Part shown: one piece after another, positions 38,293 through 53,200 of the stretch
Numbering within the stretch: the stretch's first letter is position 1
Layout of the letters: each line of letters begins with the position of its first letter
Source of the DNA: Cordilura impudica
Lineage: Eukaryota; Arthropoda; Insecta; Diptera; Scathophagidae
Direction: 5' to 3'
DNA length: 64,000 bases
NCBI GenBank assembly: GCA_963682025.1
Contig: OY821521.1
Span: 198,039,526-198,103,525, forward strand
Made by a program: the position numbers and the translations under genes
The notes under the pieces: model-generated
The model's input: the letters and a program-made list of their open reading frames with translations, nothing else
Told to the model about the DNA's origin: nothing
The model's database searches: none

Positions 38293-41200
38293 CTGAAAAA
38301 AGAAAAGAAAAACAGAAAACAAAATGTTAACTCATAAGACGATCTTATCCATTCTCTAAATTCATTTAAATTTTTTAAATTAAAAAGCAAGGCATCAAAT
38401 TCCTGGATATGGATAAACTTTATTAAAATCATTTTTAATTAAAACTTTATAATGAAAAAAATATTTATAAATCGAGTGTCACTTCGATTATTTGAAATAT
38501 GCAAACTTAGCCATCTTTATATACAGTGGGTGACAATACATTGGAAACTTGAGCAAAATTCAAAATTTGTCAATTTTATTTTTTAATAATTTCGTATTAA
38601 TTAAATATTTTTTTTTCTTGCGAAATCACCAAGGGGTGTATTCTCTATCGAAAGGTAACAAATTTAAAAAAAAAAACAATTAAAAAAATAGGTACATATA
38701 TAGATACACAAAAAAGTATTTTTTAGTGATGACAGAAAAATAGAGACTTTTGTACCAGAGTTGATTAAAACAATAAAAATATGAAAGAAAATGTATAAAA
38801 TCTTAACCGTTATTTAAATATTTATAGTTTCTGACGTTTTCTTTCAACTGTTGTTTTAAACACAATTGTATTTTTTCAATATTTCAATCTTATAATTAAT
38901 TATTATAAAATAATGGCAAAAATAAAGTTTCGCAAAGCGTTATAAACCAGCAAAATAGATAATTTTACTGCTGGTCTCAAGCAAACGAAAATTTGCGAGA
39001 AATATTCTGTGAATAAATCCATAATTTCAAAAATTATCAAGAAATATCGTGAGAGAGGTACGGTGACGAGTCAAAGGCAGGATAATTTAATAGCAAAAGA
39101 GTTTAAAAAAACTTCCAAACAACCTACCTAAAAAGGTCACTAACAATCTGAAACTAAATCTATGTGCTTGAACTATTTTCCGACCAGCAATTGAGGCTGA
39201 TCTTGGTTGTTAGTGTCCTGTGAAGAAACCACTGATATCAAAGAAAAATCGCCTGGCTCGATAAATTTTGCTAAAGAATACATTAACTGATCAAGATGAA
39301 GACAAGTTTACTTAAAGAGAAAAAAAACAAAGCCCAAAATATACAATTATAATTGTTAAGCTTGGCAGTGCCAATATTATGGTATGAGATTGCTTTTTAG
39401 GCCAAGGAATGGGTCAAAAGATACTGTAACTGGAATTGGATACAGGCATAGTCTAAATGACATAATGTGTCAATACGCGGAGTATAGTATGGCCCTGGTC
39501 TGGAAGTTCTAACATGAGCATGACCCAAAACAAACCTCCAAAGTTAGAACCGAATGGCTACAATCTGATGCAGTTAGTATTTTGAAATGGCCAGCACAAT
39601 CACCAGATCTAAATGCCATAGAAAATCTATGGAAAATTGTAAATCGAAAAAAATACGGACACTAAATTACACAAACAAGAGAGATCCCATAGAGGCAGTT
39701 AATTCAGAGTAGCTAAAAATTTTAATGGATATCATCAACAATTTAATTGACTCCAGGCCTCGGCATTTTAAAGCCATTTTAAACAATAATGAATTCCTAT
39801 TAAAATATTGAAACCAAAAATAGAGGGGAAGTTTCCAATTAATGTATAGTAAAAAGTTTTCCAATGTTTTGTCAATAGCATAAAAATGAATACTTTTAAG
39901 TTTTGTTTTTTCTGAAGTTAAGCTAGATATTTTGTGTTAATATTTTGTATAAAATATACAAATTTTTAAATTAATAAAAGAATTTTTAATTTTATGATTC
40001 TATTTTTTGATATGGACCGTTCAAGTCGTCAAAAATATATTTTGTTAAAAGAGTCCATTGTATTATCAGTTACTGTATGTATATGAACAAATTCATTACA
40101 ATAAGAGAGAAAGAAAATAAAGTGTTTCTTTTCTTCTTTTTCGTTTTTGTAAATAACAGTTTTATTTGTTTGTAATGTATGAACAATTCATAATCCGAAT
40201 GCAGATGTTTCTGTTTAAAAATCCATGTATCAACAATTAATGAAAAAGTTTTGGACAAAAAAGTCATGCTCGATTCATACAGTTGCATACATTGCATGCA
40301 TGAAACTAGCACAGACAATAAGCGGAAAATGAAAACTTTTTATGAAAAGGGAAATGAGTTTGTGTTGATGTTTGTAACTACCAAAAATATTTGACCTTGA
40401 TTATCTTTTATTATACTGATCGTCTCAGAATCACACTCTGAGTCGATTTAGTGATTTCCGTCGGTCTGTGTCCATGTAAACTTTGAAATTCAACAAATAT
40501 GTCGCAAATAAGAATATATTTTGATGAAATTTAGTACAAAAACTTTTATCGAGCATAGGACGAACGCTATTGAAATTGGTGAAAATCAGTTCATGTTCAG
40601 ACCTAGCTCCCAAGCTACAAGTAACTCCTATCAGACAGACTAAAATGTTTGTAAGATTCAGATTATCATATATAGTATATTGATAAAATTTGGTGTATGC
40701 ATATATGTCTATTATACCCAATAATCAGTGTTCCAAAAAACCAAAATATTACATAGATGTTTTTTAAAATTTAGTTTATATTTGTTTTTGAGAAAAATAA
40801 GTGACTTTACTAAATATGGTCATGATCGGTCCATTTTTTAACCTAGTCCCCATCTAAAAATAACATCAGATCTGTAATTTTTCATATCTGTACGGCTCAT
40901 TTTAATAACAATTTGGTTTACGCTTATTTTCTATATCCAGTTACGGCCTCAGCAAAGTTGGATCCAAGAGCCTCTCTCGAAACTCATGGTTTGTGTAGAC
41001 GGTCTAAGCCGACCGACTATAATTTTCTTCCCATTTTTTATTTTTGTTTTTTCTTTTTATTAAGTCATTAAAAGCCAAATTCTTTTCATTAGAGCGGAAG
41101 GACTTAGACAAAATTTTAAAGTTTAGCAATTTTAACGTACCCATATAAGTTTTTATTTTAACAGCACACATTAAAAAGTCATCAAATGCAATTTTTCCAT

Positions 41201-44200
41201 CACGTGAACCATAACGATGCTGCAGGGCATTCAGAATATGATTATTTAAATGATAACCAGCTGCATTCAAAGCAGTACGCAATTGGAAACCATCTATGCG
41301 GCCAGTTTGATAAACATCGTACATTTTAAATACAGCCTTCCATTTGGCAATATCCGTCAATAAGGCCTCGAACTCTTCGAAGCCCAATTTTCCCGATTTG
41401 TCGGCATCTAACATAGCCACCATCGCACGACAAACGTCTTTGGAGAAACCGTCTGGACTGGCCATCATAACTGAAATGAAAAACATTAAAATTTTTTTAT
41501 TTTTCTCTTTTTTTTTGCTTTTTTAAAAACCATAAAACTAAGAAGAAAAAAATTCCAGAGAACAAAATATTTTGGGATTCAGCTTGTTTAGAATCTAAAG
41601 TATGGAATAGTAACCAACACCATTACTGGCCGAAAAATTCAATTTAAGAAAAAAAAATTAATAATAATGATTGATTGATTGATTTTTCTAAAGAACGTAG
41701 AGTAGCTCACCGGTGTTATTGAGGTCGTCAGTGGCATAAGGATCCACCAGACGTTGTGTGGTATTATTTTGTTGATCTAGGCCAAGCATTTCGTCATTAT
41801 TGGTATTATTACAAAGTCCACATAGCAACGAAATGATGGTATTCACAATGTTATTACTATCAAATTCCGTATTAGTGTTTGGTCCTTCTCCATTTTCCTT
41901 GGATAAAGGCGCAAAGTTTTCTCTAACACTTTGTGCGCTTATGTCTGACGACTTTGGCAAATCTATATGTGTATATATTTTCAAAATATATATGTGGAAT
42001 GTATGAAAGAGTTGCGTAAGAAAAAAAAAACATACAAAAAAAAAACGTGGAACAGGTTTTGATTAACTAATTTAATTACTACTACTAGTCAGAGGAAATC
42101 AAACGAATTAAACAGAAAATTTTATTGACATGCAAAATAACATTAGGTGCAGGAAACCAGGGGAGCAGGGTAGTGTATAATATATGATGGGTGGCAATAT
42201 AACTACAAATTATAATATGTTATGAGTAATGAATAATGCTTAACCCATAGAATATTAATAACTAAATATTATTCATGTTAAATTATCAACAAACAAAAAA
42301 AAAAAAAAAAAAATGATAGCGTAACTACTTGGATAAATGTTATGGCCGATGTTTGCTTACTTACCATCTCTTAAAGAATGATCCAATATTCTTTTAAGTT
42401 CCATCCAGTCGACTTCCATATCGGTGCCAGCAACACTGTTGAACAGACGCTGCAAGGCTTCTCGCTGAGGATCAACTGGTTTCACTGGTGACGGCATCGT
42501 GGGATAAAGCTACAAGCAGACAATTTTTAAATGATTATATTAATATTTGCCTGGAAAAAATTGGGACAATTTCTACTACCAATCACCTAACAAAATTCTC
42601 TTTTAATTAATTGTTACTTACGGGAGGTTTAACATCATCATCAGCATTGCCATAACCCACATGATCATCGTTTTCTCTAAAATAGTTCAATTGTCATTAG
42701 AAAAATAAAGAAATAATAAACTTTCATAAAAACAAACAACAACAAAAGGAAACAACACAAATTATTTGGCTTTACAACAAACTACAATTACTTTTTATAT
42801 AACGGGTGATTTTTTTGAGGTTAGGATTTTCATGCATTAGTATTTGACAGATCACGTGGGATTTCAGACATGGTGTCAAAGAGAAAGATGCTCAGTATGC
42901 TTTGACATTTCATCATGAATAGACTTACTAACGAGCAACGCTTGCAAATCATTGAATTTTATTACCAAAATCAGTGTTCGGTTCGAAATGTGTTTCGCGC
43001 TTTACGTCCGATTTATGGTCTACATAATCGACCAAGTGAGCAAACAATTAATGCGATTGTGACCAAGTTTCGCACTCAGTTTACTTTATTGGACATTAAA
43101 CCAACCACACGAATGCGTACAGTGCGTACAGAAGAGAATATTGCGTCTGTTTCTGAGAGTGTTGCTGAAGACCGTGAAATGTCGATTCGTCGCCGTTCGC
43201 AGCAATTGGGTTTGTGTTATTCGACCACATGGAAGATTTTACGCAAAGATCTTGGTGTAAAACCGTATAAAATACAGCTCGTGCAAGAACTGAAGCCGAA
43301 CGATCTGCCACAACGTCTAATTTTCAGTGAATGGGCCCTAGAAAAGTTGGCAGAAAATCCGCTTTTTTATCGACAAATTTTGTTCAGCGATGAGGCTCAT
43401 TTCTGGTTGAATGGCTTCGTAAATAAGCAAAATTGCCGTATTTGGAGTGAAGAGCAACCAGAAGCCGTTCAAGAACTGCCCATGCATCCCGAAAAATGCA
43501 CTGTTTGGTGTGGTTTGTACGCTGGTGGAATCATTGGACCGTATTTTTTCAAAGATGCTGTTGGACGCAACGTTACGGTGAATGGCGATCGCTATCGTTC
43601 GATGCTAACAAACTTTTTGTTGCCAAAAATGGAAGAACTGAACTTGGTTGACATGTGGTTTCAACAAGATGGCGCTACATGCCACATAGCTCGCGATTCT
43701 ATGGCCATTTTGAGGGAAAACTTCGGAGAACAATTCATCTCAAGAAATGGACCGGTAAGTTGGCCACCAAGATCATGCGATTTGACGCCTTTAGACTATT
43801 TTTTGTGGGGCTACGTCAAGTCTAAAGTCTACAGAAATAAGCCAGCAACTATTCCAGCTTTGGAAGACAACATTTCCGAAGAAATTCGGGCTATTCCGGC
43901 CGAAATGCTCGAAAAAGTTGCCCAAAATTGGACTTTCCGAATGGACCACGTAAGACGCAGCCGCGGTCAACATTTAAATGAAATTATCTTCAAAAAGTAA
44001 ATGTCATGGACCAATCTAACGTTTCAAATAAAGAACCGATGAGATTTTGCAAATTTTATGCGTTTTTTTTTTAAAAAAAGTTATCAAGCTCTTAAAAAAT
44101 CACCCGTTACTTTACTATTTGAATATATAATCAAAGTAAAACAAATTGTAACAATATAAATTAAAATGATAATAATATTACAGATACATGCATAAATAAA

Positions 44201-47200
44201 AGCATGGTTAAAAAGGTAGTGCCACTACGATACGTACTCCATGTTATTTTGGGTTTCAGAGAAGACACGAATAATAAATTCACCCTCCTCATTGGGATCG
44301 AATGTGGACGGCACAATTAAATAATGACCAGGAGGTAGTTTAAAGCGAGCTGTCACCTAAAAACAAAAAAAAAGAAAAAAATACTTTTAGATCTTCACAA
44401 AAAAAAAAAAATTTTTTTTTCATAGATAATTTTGTTCACTAACCTCCCGTGTATTAATGAAATGAGGTGATCTGGCCACGGAAGCTTTGTATTTGAAAAA
44501 GCTCAAACCCTGAGGACGTGTTTGTAAATCACGTTCATTTAGATGATAAATGGCGAAACCAATGGTTAGGCATTCCATACCCAAATTACGTTTGGAACGT
44601 CTGTTCTTTTGCATTAAGCCCACAATTACAGTACATTTGCCATCGTCATCTTCTTCGTCGGGATCTTCCAGCGTAATAACATATTGCGGATTATGCCAGA
44701 ACGTATCCAAGAAGTTACGACAACCTCCGGCGGTGACACCAGTAGTCCATTCACCCTCAAACATAGACGATTCCCATTTGCGTTTGCCATCGTTCTGCTG
44801 ACTTTCGGTCAGTGAGTCTGGTGACAAATTACAGATTTCCACACGATCAAAGTGATTAAGAAAATCTTGGAAGGACATCCAAAATTCACCATCCCGATCG
44901 AAATTCAAGCCGATCTCTAGTTTTTGATCATCGGGTATGTAACGCCATTCGGGTGAGCTATCACTCCAGGCTCCATTCCATTCAGCTTCATTACCCCAAG
45001 GATTACGCATACGTATCATGGGCATCTTGCCTTGACGATTAGGCGTGACTATGTCCAGCATACATACTTTAGTAATGGAGTAGGCATGGCCACGGATTAA
45101 ACCTTCCGGTGTCTCAGCCTCTAAAACATTTGGATCTGCTTCTAATGAGCAACCCATCATAGAATTCCGTTCTGTAGCTTTGTGGAGAATATTGAAGAGA
45201 TTGGCAGGTGCTTCTTTAAGATCGTACCATTCGGTGACACCACCAGTAAAATCTTCCATAGCCTCACAGGTGGAACCACCTTTTAAAGCTTCATAAGAAC
45301 CATGCAGCCTGTAAATCAGTAAATTTGAGATCATAACAATAATAATTAATTAATGAAAAATTATTAAAATACTCTTTTACCAAAAGGGAGTTTTTTCCAA
45401 AAGGTACCTTTATTTTTACCAAAAATACATTTTTACCAAAGTACCTCTTTTTTATCAAAAATTATTTTTTAAAGAAAAGGTATTTTTTAAGAAAATTTAC
45501 TATATCAAGAAAATTTACTTTTTCAAGAAAAGGTACTCTTTAAAAAAAGATTTTTTTTTTTGATAAAAGGCACTTTTATTACAGTGTTTTAATAAAATTT
45601 CCTTTTTTTTAAAAGATACTTTTATTAGGAAAACATTATCTGTTTATAAAAGGTACTTTTTTCAGAAAAAAGGTATTTTTTTAAGAAAAGTTACCATTTT
45701 TAAGAAAAGGTACTTTTTAAGCAAATAAACTTTTTAAGAACAGTTACTTTTTTAAGAAAAGGTACTTTTTTAAGAAAAGACGCTTTTTTAAGAAGTAATT
45801 TTTTAATAAAAGGTACTTTTTTAATAAAAGGTAATTTTTAAAGAAAATTTACATGTTAAAAAAATTTACCTTTTTAATAAAAGGTACTTTTTAAGAGCAC
45901 GCATTTTTTTTTAAAGAAAATTTACTTTTTATAGAAAAGGTACATTAAAACAAGGCACTTTTTAAGAAGAGGTACTTTTTAAAGAAATGGTACTTTTTTA
46001 AAGAAAATGTACTTTTAAAAGAAAAGGAACTTTTTTCACAAAGTATTTTTTTAAAGGTACTTTTTGATGTGTAAACATCTATACGCGCAGGGGGGTAAAT
46101 TTCTATTTCACAATACAATCACAAAAACAGCGTAACTCATATCGGTGTGAGCTGAAGCAGATAACGCTGTGTGACTTATGATTGTATTGGTGAAAAAATT
46201 ATGATTTTTTTTAACCAAAGGTTCTTTTTAGCAAAAAGTACTTTTTTAACAAAAGGTACTTTTTAACAAAAATTACTTTTTTAACAAAAGGTACGTTTTA
46301 AGAAAATTTTCTTTTTCAACAAAACGTACTTTTTTTTACAAAAGGTACTTTTAAGAAAAGGTATTTTAAAAAAAGGTACTATTTAAGGAAAAGGTACTTT
46401 CTACAGAAATGGTTCATTTTAACAAAAAGTCTTTTTTAACAAAAGGTACTTTTTAACAAGTACTTATTTAACAAAAGGTACTTTTTAAAAACAAGTACTT
46501 TTTTTAACAAAAGGTACTTTTTTAACAAAAGGTACTATTTTAACAAAGGTACTTTAAAAAAAGGTATTTTTTAACTAAAGGTATTTTTTTAACCTAAAGG
46601 TACTTTTTTATCAAAAGGTTATTTTTAACAAAAAGTACTTTTTTAACAAAAGGCACTTTTTAAAAAAATTACTTTTTAACCGAAGGTATTTTTTTTAACA
46701 AAATGTACTTTTTTAACAAAAGGTACTTTTTTAGCAAAAGTCACTTTTTTAACAAAAGGTACTTTTTAAACAAAAGGTTCTGTTTTAAAGGGCCTTTTTA
46801 TACCCTCCACATCTCAGTGGCAGAGGGTATATATAGGTTTGTCATTCCGTTTGTAACGCATCGAAAAACTAATTTCCGACCCAATAAAGTATATATATTC
46901 TTGATCCTTATCACAGCTCGAGTCGATATAGCGATGTCCGTCTGTCCGTCTGTCCGTCTGTCCGTCTGTCCGTCTGTCCGTCTGTCCGTGTGTCTGTTGA
47001 AATCACGCTCATTCAAAAAAAAAAGCATTTACTTAGGTCAGGTTACGAAAAAATTATTTGCCATAATTCCCACCAGGTTGGTATTGAAATCGGAGTAAAT
47101 CGGGAGCCTCTGCGCTGAGAAATGAACAAAAGTTTATAGATACCTCTAAAAAAAACATGAAACCTAGTGTTTTCTTGTAATAGTTTAGTGGTTGAACATA

Positions 47201-50200
47201 CAACAACATAAAAAAAGCCACAAAAAAAATGTGATTCATACATATTAACAATAACAAGAACACAACTACCATGAGCTATGTTAATAGTATTGCCACAAAC
47301 CGAGGTGGAGGGTATCAAAGATTCGGCACAGCCGAATTTAACACTCTTACTTGTTTTACAGAAAGAACTTTTTTTTAATAAAAGCTACTTTTTAACAAGC
47401 GCTACTTTTCTAAGAAAAAGGGTACCCAAGCGTTTGGACATGTAATATTATGCGTTGCTGGCGCCATATTACAGCGGATTTTAGCGTTCACATAGCACGA
47501 CAAAGAATTCTCGTATATCATTAATTTTAATTATTAACTGACGACATAAATTTCCTCAAAAATCTCATATTAATTCAAAGATTAATACTTTTCATTAAAA
47601 TACCCACTTGGCATACGCTTTCTCCAACAAGGCACTCCAGAATTCATTCTTTTCCGTTGAATGCATATACATCAATTCTCCCCTGTATGTGGGTAATCGA
47701 TCATCTACCACAACATCGATCCATTTACCGTACTGCCAGAAACAAAAATGAAATACGCCAGCATAACTTTCTTCAAAACTCTGATCTGGTGGCACCACAC
47801 GGAAGAACAGATTTGCTTCTTGTGTAAGATTTGCTGTAGCAGCCAAAAGCCAACAATCGCCTAGTTCACCCTGCTGGACATCAAATCTAGAGTAACCCTC
47901 TACAAAAAACTGAGGATCATCAGCAATTTCCTGTAATGTGCCACATAAATAAATTAATAAATATTTTCGTTTATCGTTATTTAATAATATTAAGTAAATT
48001 ATAAATGATTGTTGTGTACAACTTACATGGGGTCTCAGCCATTCGATAGGACGATCTGGACGTCTTGAAAATTGTAGAGATTCATTGCTGGCGGTGAACA
48101 GAGGATCTTCAAAGAGTGATCCATTTTCAAGGCATTGTTGGCGTATAGTTTCAAAATCTTGAATTTCTGTATGTGGCCTATGACTACCCAGAGGTCGTTC
48201 GCCAAGCTTTAATATAGATTATTTAATGTTTAATATAATTTAACACAAAACATAAATATATGAACATATAATAACATTAACATATCAATGAAAAGTTTGA
48301 TCCCAGTTTTGTAGGCAACACTACAGGTTTTACCAACACTTAGACCGATTTATCAGTAAAACTAAGTTTGATTGAACTCAAGTTTTCAAGTTGTAAGGCC
48401 GAATTTTTAAAATTAATTCAGTTAAACCTGGATTTTTAAATACTAAGACAGAATCTTTGGGATGTCAGTTGAACTCAATTTTTTTGTAACTGTTAGAAAT
48501 TTCACCCTTTTCTCAACTAAAGCGCTAAAAATCGATAGTTGAACTAAACTAAAGACATCCTAAAAAACCCAGCCTATTAGTTTTCAAACTATTCGAGTAA
48601 AGCGTTAAAAATTGTGAGTGTTAGTAAACTACGTTTAATTGACAATCCAAAACTCGTTGTTAGTCAAATAATTTGAAATTAGTTTTTAGGATGTTAAGTA
48701 AATCTTGTTTAGTTAAACTCCCGATTTTTAGCGCTTTAGTCAAATATTTTTAGAGTTATTATTGTTAAAAAATGAGGGTTGAACTTAACTAATATTTTAA
48801 AGTTTATTATCTTATAAAAAGGCGAGTTTAACTGAACTAAGTTAAACTCGAATTTTGGGACGCCAATTAAAATTAGTTTAGTTTCACTCTCATTTTTAAA
48901 CACTAATAACTCTCAAACTATTTAAATATAAAAATCACGAGTTTAACATAACTAAGTTAACTGACATTCTTAGAACTCGTTCTTCTAACTCTAAACTATT
49001 TGACTAAAAGAGTTAAAAACTTTAGCTAAATCAAACCAAGTTTAACTGACATCCCAAAAACTCGCTCTTAGTTAAATATTTTTTAATTTATTATTGTTTA
49101 CAAATGCGGGTTCAACTTAATTAAGTTTAACTGACGTTCCAAAAGTTTTTAACTCTTTCGTCAAATAGTTTAAAATTATAATTATTAGGATGTTAATTAA
49201 ACTTAGTTTAGTTAAATTGATTATGTGTTTTAAGGCTAATAACTCTCCAACTATATGATTAAAGCGTAAAAGATCATGAAGTTAAATAAACTGAATTTCA
49301 AAAAACTCGGCCTTATAATTTTAAACTATTTAAACTCGTGACTTTTATCGTTTTAGTTAAATCGTTTGAATGTTTTAGGTGTTAGTTCGACTCAATTTCG
49401 TTAAACTTTCGAATTTGAACGCTTTAGTCAAAAAGTTTGCAATTTCTAACAGTTCAAAAATCTGAGTTTAACTGAACTAAATTTAACGGACATTCAAAAA
49501 ACTCGGTACAAGTATTTAAAAATTCGAGTTAAACTAAGCTAAGTTTAACTGACATTCCAAAAAATTAGTTAAACTATTTGACTAAGACCAAGTTATGGAT
49601 AGTCAGGTCTAGTTAAACTCACGATTTTTATTGCTTTAGTTAAATAGTTTGAAAGTTGTTAGGCCGGGTTTTTGGGATGTCAGTTAGACTAAGTTTAGTT
49701 AAACTCTCGATTTTTAACGCTTTAGTCAAAAAAGTTAAAGTTTTAATAGTTAAAAAATCTGAGATTCCCTGGCTTTCCAAAAATTCGGTTTTAGTATTTA
49801 CAAATGCGAGTTTAAGTAAACAAAGTTTAACCCTCATTCCAAAAACTCGGCCTTAAGTGTTAAAAACTTGAGTTTAATCAATCCAAGTTTAACTGATATT
49901 CCAAAATTCGGCCTTAAGTATTGAAAACTGGGTTAAATCCAACCAAGTTTAATTGACATTCCTAAAACTCGATTTTAGTATTTACAAATTAGAGTTTAAC
50001 TAAGTTTAACCGATATTCCAAAAACACGGCCTTAAGTGTTAAAAGCTTAAGTTTAATCCAACCAAGTTTAATTGACATTTCTAAAACTCGGTCTTAGTAT
50101 TTACAAATATGAGTTTAACTAAACTAAGTTTAACTGACATTCCAAAAACTGGGGCTTAAGAGTTAAAAACTTGATTTTAACCAAACCAAGTTTAACTGAC

Positions 50201-53200
50201 ATTCCTAAAATGCGAGTTTAGCTAAACTAAGTTTAACTAACATTCCAAAATCTCTTCCTTAAGACTTAAAAACTAAAGTTTACCAAACCAAGTTTAACTG
50301 ACATTCCTAAAACTCGGTCTTAGTATTTACAAATGTGAGTTTAACTAAACTAAGTTTAACTGACATTCCAAAAACTGGGGCTTAAGAGTTAAAACCTTGA
50401 TTTTAACCAAACTAAGTTTAACTAACATTCCTAAAATGCGAGTTTAGCTAAACTAAGTTTAACTAACATTCCAAAATCCCTTCCATAAGAGTTAAAAACT
50501 TAAGTTTACCAAACCAAGTTTAACTGACATTCCTAAAACTCGGTCTTAGTATTTACAAATGCCAGTTAAACAAAACTAAGTTTAATTTTCATTCTAAAAA
50601 CTCGGCCTTAAGTGTTAAAAACTTGAGTTTAATCAAACCAAGTTTAAGTGACATTCCTAACACTCGGTCTTAATATTTACGAATGCGAGTTTAACATAAA
50701 CAAAGTTTAACTGACATTCCAAAAACTTGGCCACAGATGCCAGATTTAAAAAAAATTATTGACAACTTAAGGCTATATATGACAGCTTGTATTCATTAGT
50801 GCAAATAATTGATTGATCCAATTGATTGAAAAATATTGACATTGAATGTAGGTAAAAACTTAAGTTTTGACTATTTGGAAGGTTAGTTAAACTTAGTTTA
50901 GTTAAACTCCGAATATTTATCACTCATAACTTTTAAACTATTTGATTAAAATGTAAAGAATTGTGAGTTTACTTATACTAAGTTTAATTGACATCCCAAA
51001 AATCATCGTTTTAAGTAGTTGTTCATCTCTACTTAATGTTATTACAGTTCATATATTTACTCGTATATATGTATGTAGTATGTATGTATGTACAAATGTA
51101 TGTGTGTATGTTTTGATACATGGATTTAGAGAGAGAAAAATATCCAACACTTGAGTTTTTGTTTTGATTTAGTAACCTCTGCTTCAGTAGAGTAAGACCA
51201 TATAGTTTTTTTCGCAGGATTTCATATGACCTTATTCTAGTGACTTGCAGTTTAAGATTCATTTTGCTTTAACATTCGCTTTGTAAATTATAAAAACAAT
51301 TTAATGTTTTTTCTTTTAAACAATAAACAAGTTTTGAATGCTTCTGAGCCTGTGTTCGTACTTACTCACTTATTAGAGTGGCAAACGTTTGTGTGGAACA
51401 TATTTTTATAGGTTGTGGAGCGTTGACTGGTATTTTATGACATTGTTTTCTTTAGTTAAAATTATATGCCAAAAGTTTAAGACAAATCAGACAATGAATG
51501 TAAACCGGTGGAGAATCTAGGCCAAATTATAAGAGATGGCGTAACTTGTCATGAATCGTATCTGACCATACTGAAACTAATCGTACCTTCATGTCATATG
51601 GCTTTTTTTTTATTCTGTGTAAATTTGCCAGTCTAAACAACATACAGAAGTTAAAAGCTAAACTCAGACGCCAATCATTTTTTATTATATGTATCTCTAA
51701 TTTTCAGCCGGGTTTTAGAGTGCATTATGGACTTTATTTCAAACAAACATAAAATGAAGAGAAATTATTTACACTACGCTGTAAATAAGAGTTTTTAAAA
51801 ACGGATTAAAAGCAAAATTCCTACAGTTAATATAAGTTATAAATCTACATACATAAGTATACAAAACAAAGACGGGTTAGTTACACCATTTATATCTCAA
51901 GAATCGTACTTCAATGATACTTGATTTGTGGGATTCTTATCCGCCCCGAATATCATACAAAGTGAATTTTCAATATCCTATATCTTAAAGGGAGAGTAAC
52001 GATACTTTGTGTGATTTCACAGCTTGTTAGTGTGAGTAGAAATGGTCGATATCAATAGTGATACCAGTAGGCGTGGCACCCCCCATACAAAGTAAATATT
52101 CAATATCATATCTCTCAAGTATTATAAAGATAATCCCACGCGCATCCCACAAAACAGATGCTATAACCTTTGGCCACGATTCTCCCATTTCAGTCCACTG
52201 TTTTGACTCTTCCTTTGTCTCTGGTGTGAAGTGATGCGCCCATGTCTCATCTATGGTTACGAATCGCCAAACACTCTATTGAAACATCACGAAGCTGTTT
52301 TTGTTCTATTGTGAGCAAACGCGGCACCCATTTTGCGGAAAAATTTTTTATCTCCGAATTTTCGGTCAATATGCTATATATAGTACTTTTTGATATGCTT
52401 ATCATTTCAGCTAGCACACGCACCTTCAGTCGACGATCATCCAATACCATTTTGTAGATTTTCCGTTTCTGGCTTGTCCACCTCAATTGGTCGAGCACTA
52501 CGATGTTCGTCTTGACAGCTCGTGCAGCCTAGTTTAAACTCTGCAACCCAACTCCCCCAGAGTAGAATCTAGCTCGGCTTTAATATTGGTTGGACTCTGA
52601 GATCTTTCAAATAAATGAAACTGAGACCATTTTTTTCCATGTTTACAAATTCACTGAGATCCTTATATTTTTGATCGCTCCAAAAAAATTATTAAACAAC
52701 ATGGCCACTTGAAACTTAAAATATATTTTTTATAAGGTTGCCACTTTTCATAAAATTATTTTTTTCCAACCACTGCCGCCATCTATACGTCAGGTTCGTG
52801 TGTTCTGGGACCGCCCTCGTAGGCTCTTACCTTTGTTATACCCTATACGACTATGTGGTCAGGGCATAATGAGTTTGTGCTGATGTTTGTAACTACCAAA
52901 AATTTTTGACCTAGACCCTTTATTATACCGATCGATTCAGAATCAATTTCTGAGTCGATTTAGCGATGTCCCTCCGTCCGTCTGTATCCATGTAAACCTT
53001 GTAATCGAACTACAGGTGGCAAATATGAATATATTTTAATAATATTTGGTATATAAGCTTCTATCGGATGAATACTATTGAAAATGGTGAAAATCGGTGC
53101 GTGTTCAGACCTAGTACCCATACAAATGACTCCTATGAAATCGACATAAATTACCATAAGATCCAAATTATCATATAGATCTCGGTCGAATTGGGTTTGT

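Larger units (their letters stand above)
29717..38733. repeat. Recent 4.5-kb tandem duplication
   Basis: Copy 1 (29717-34222) and copy 2 (34227-38733) align at a constant offset of 4510 bp. I noticed only about three substitutions (near 31134, 31304 and 31476 versus the matching sites) and one extra A. A filler of 4 bases separates the copies. The unit contains an inverted-repeat element end, two MITEs, a dispersed-repeat fragment, a broken DD41D mariner, the last coding exon of CalpA and the first 200 bp of a Tc1 element. Confidence 0.93.

Noticed and set aside
46930..47000. Regular GTCCGTCT repeats as a possible CRISPR or regulatory array
   Set aside because: It is a simple microsatellite inside a dispersed eukaryotic repeat, with no spacers.
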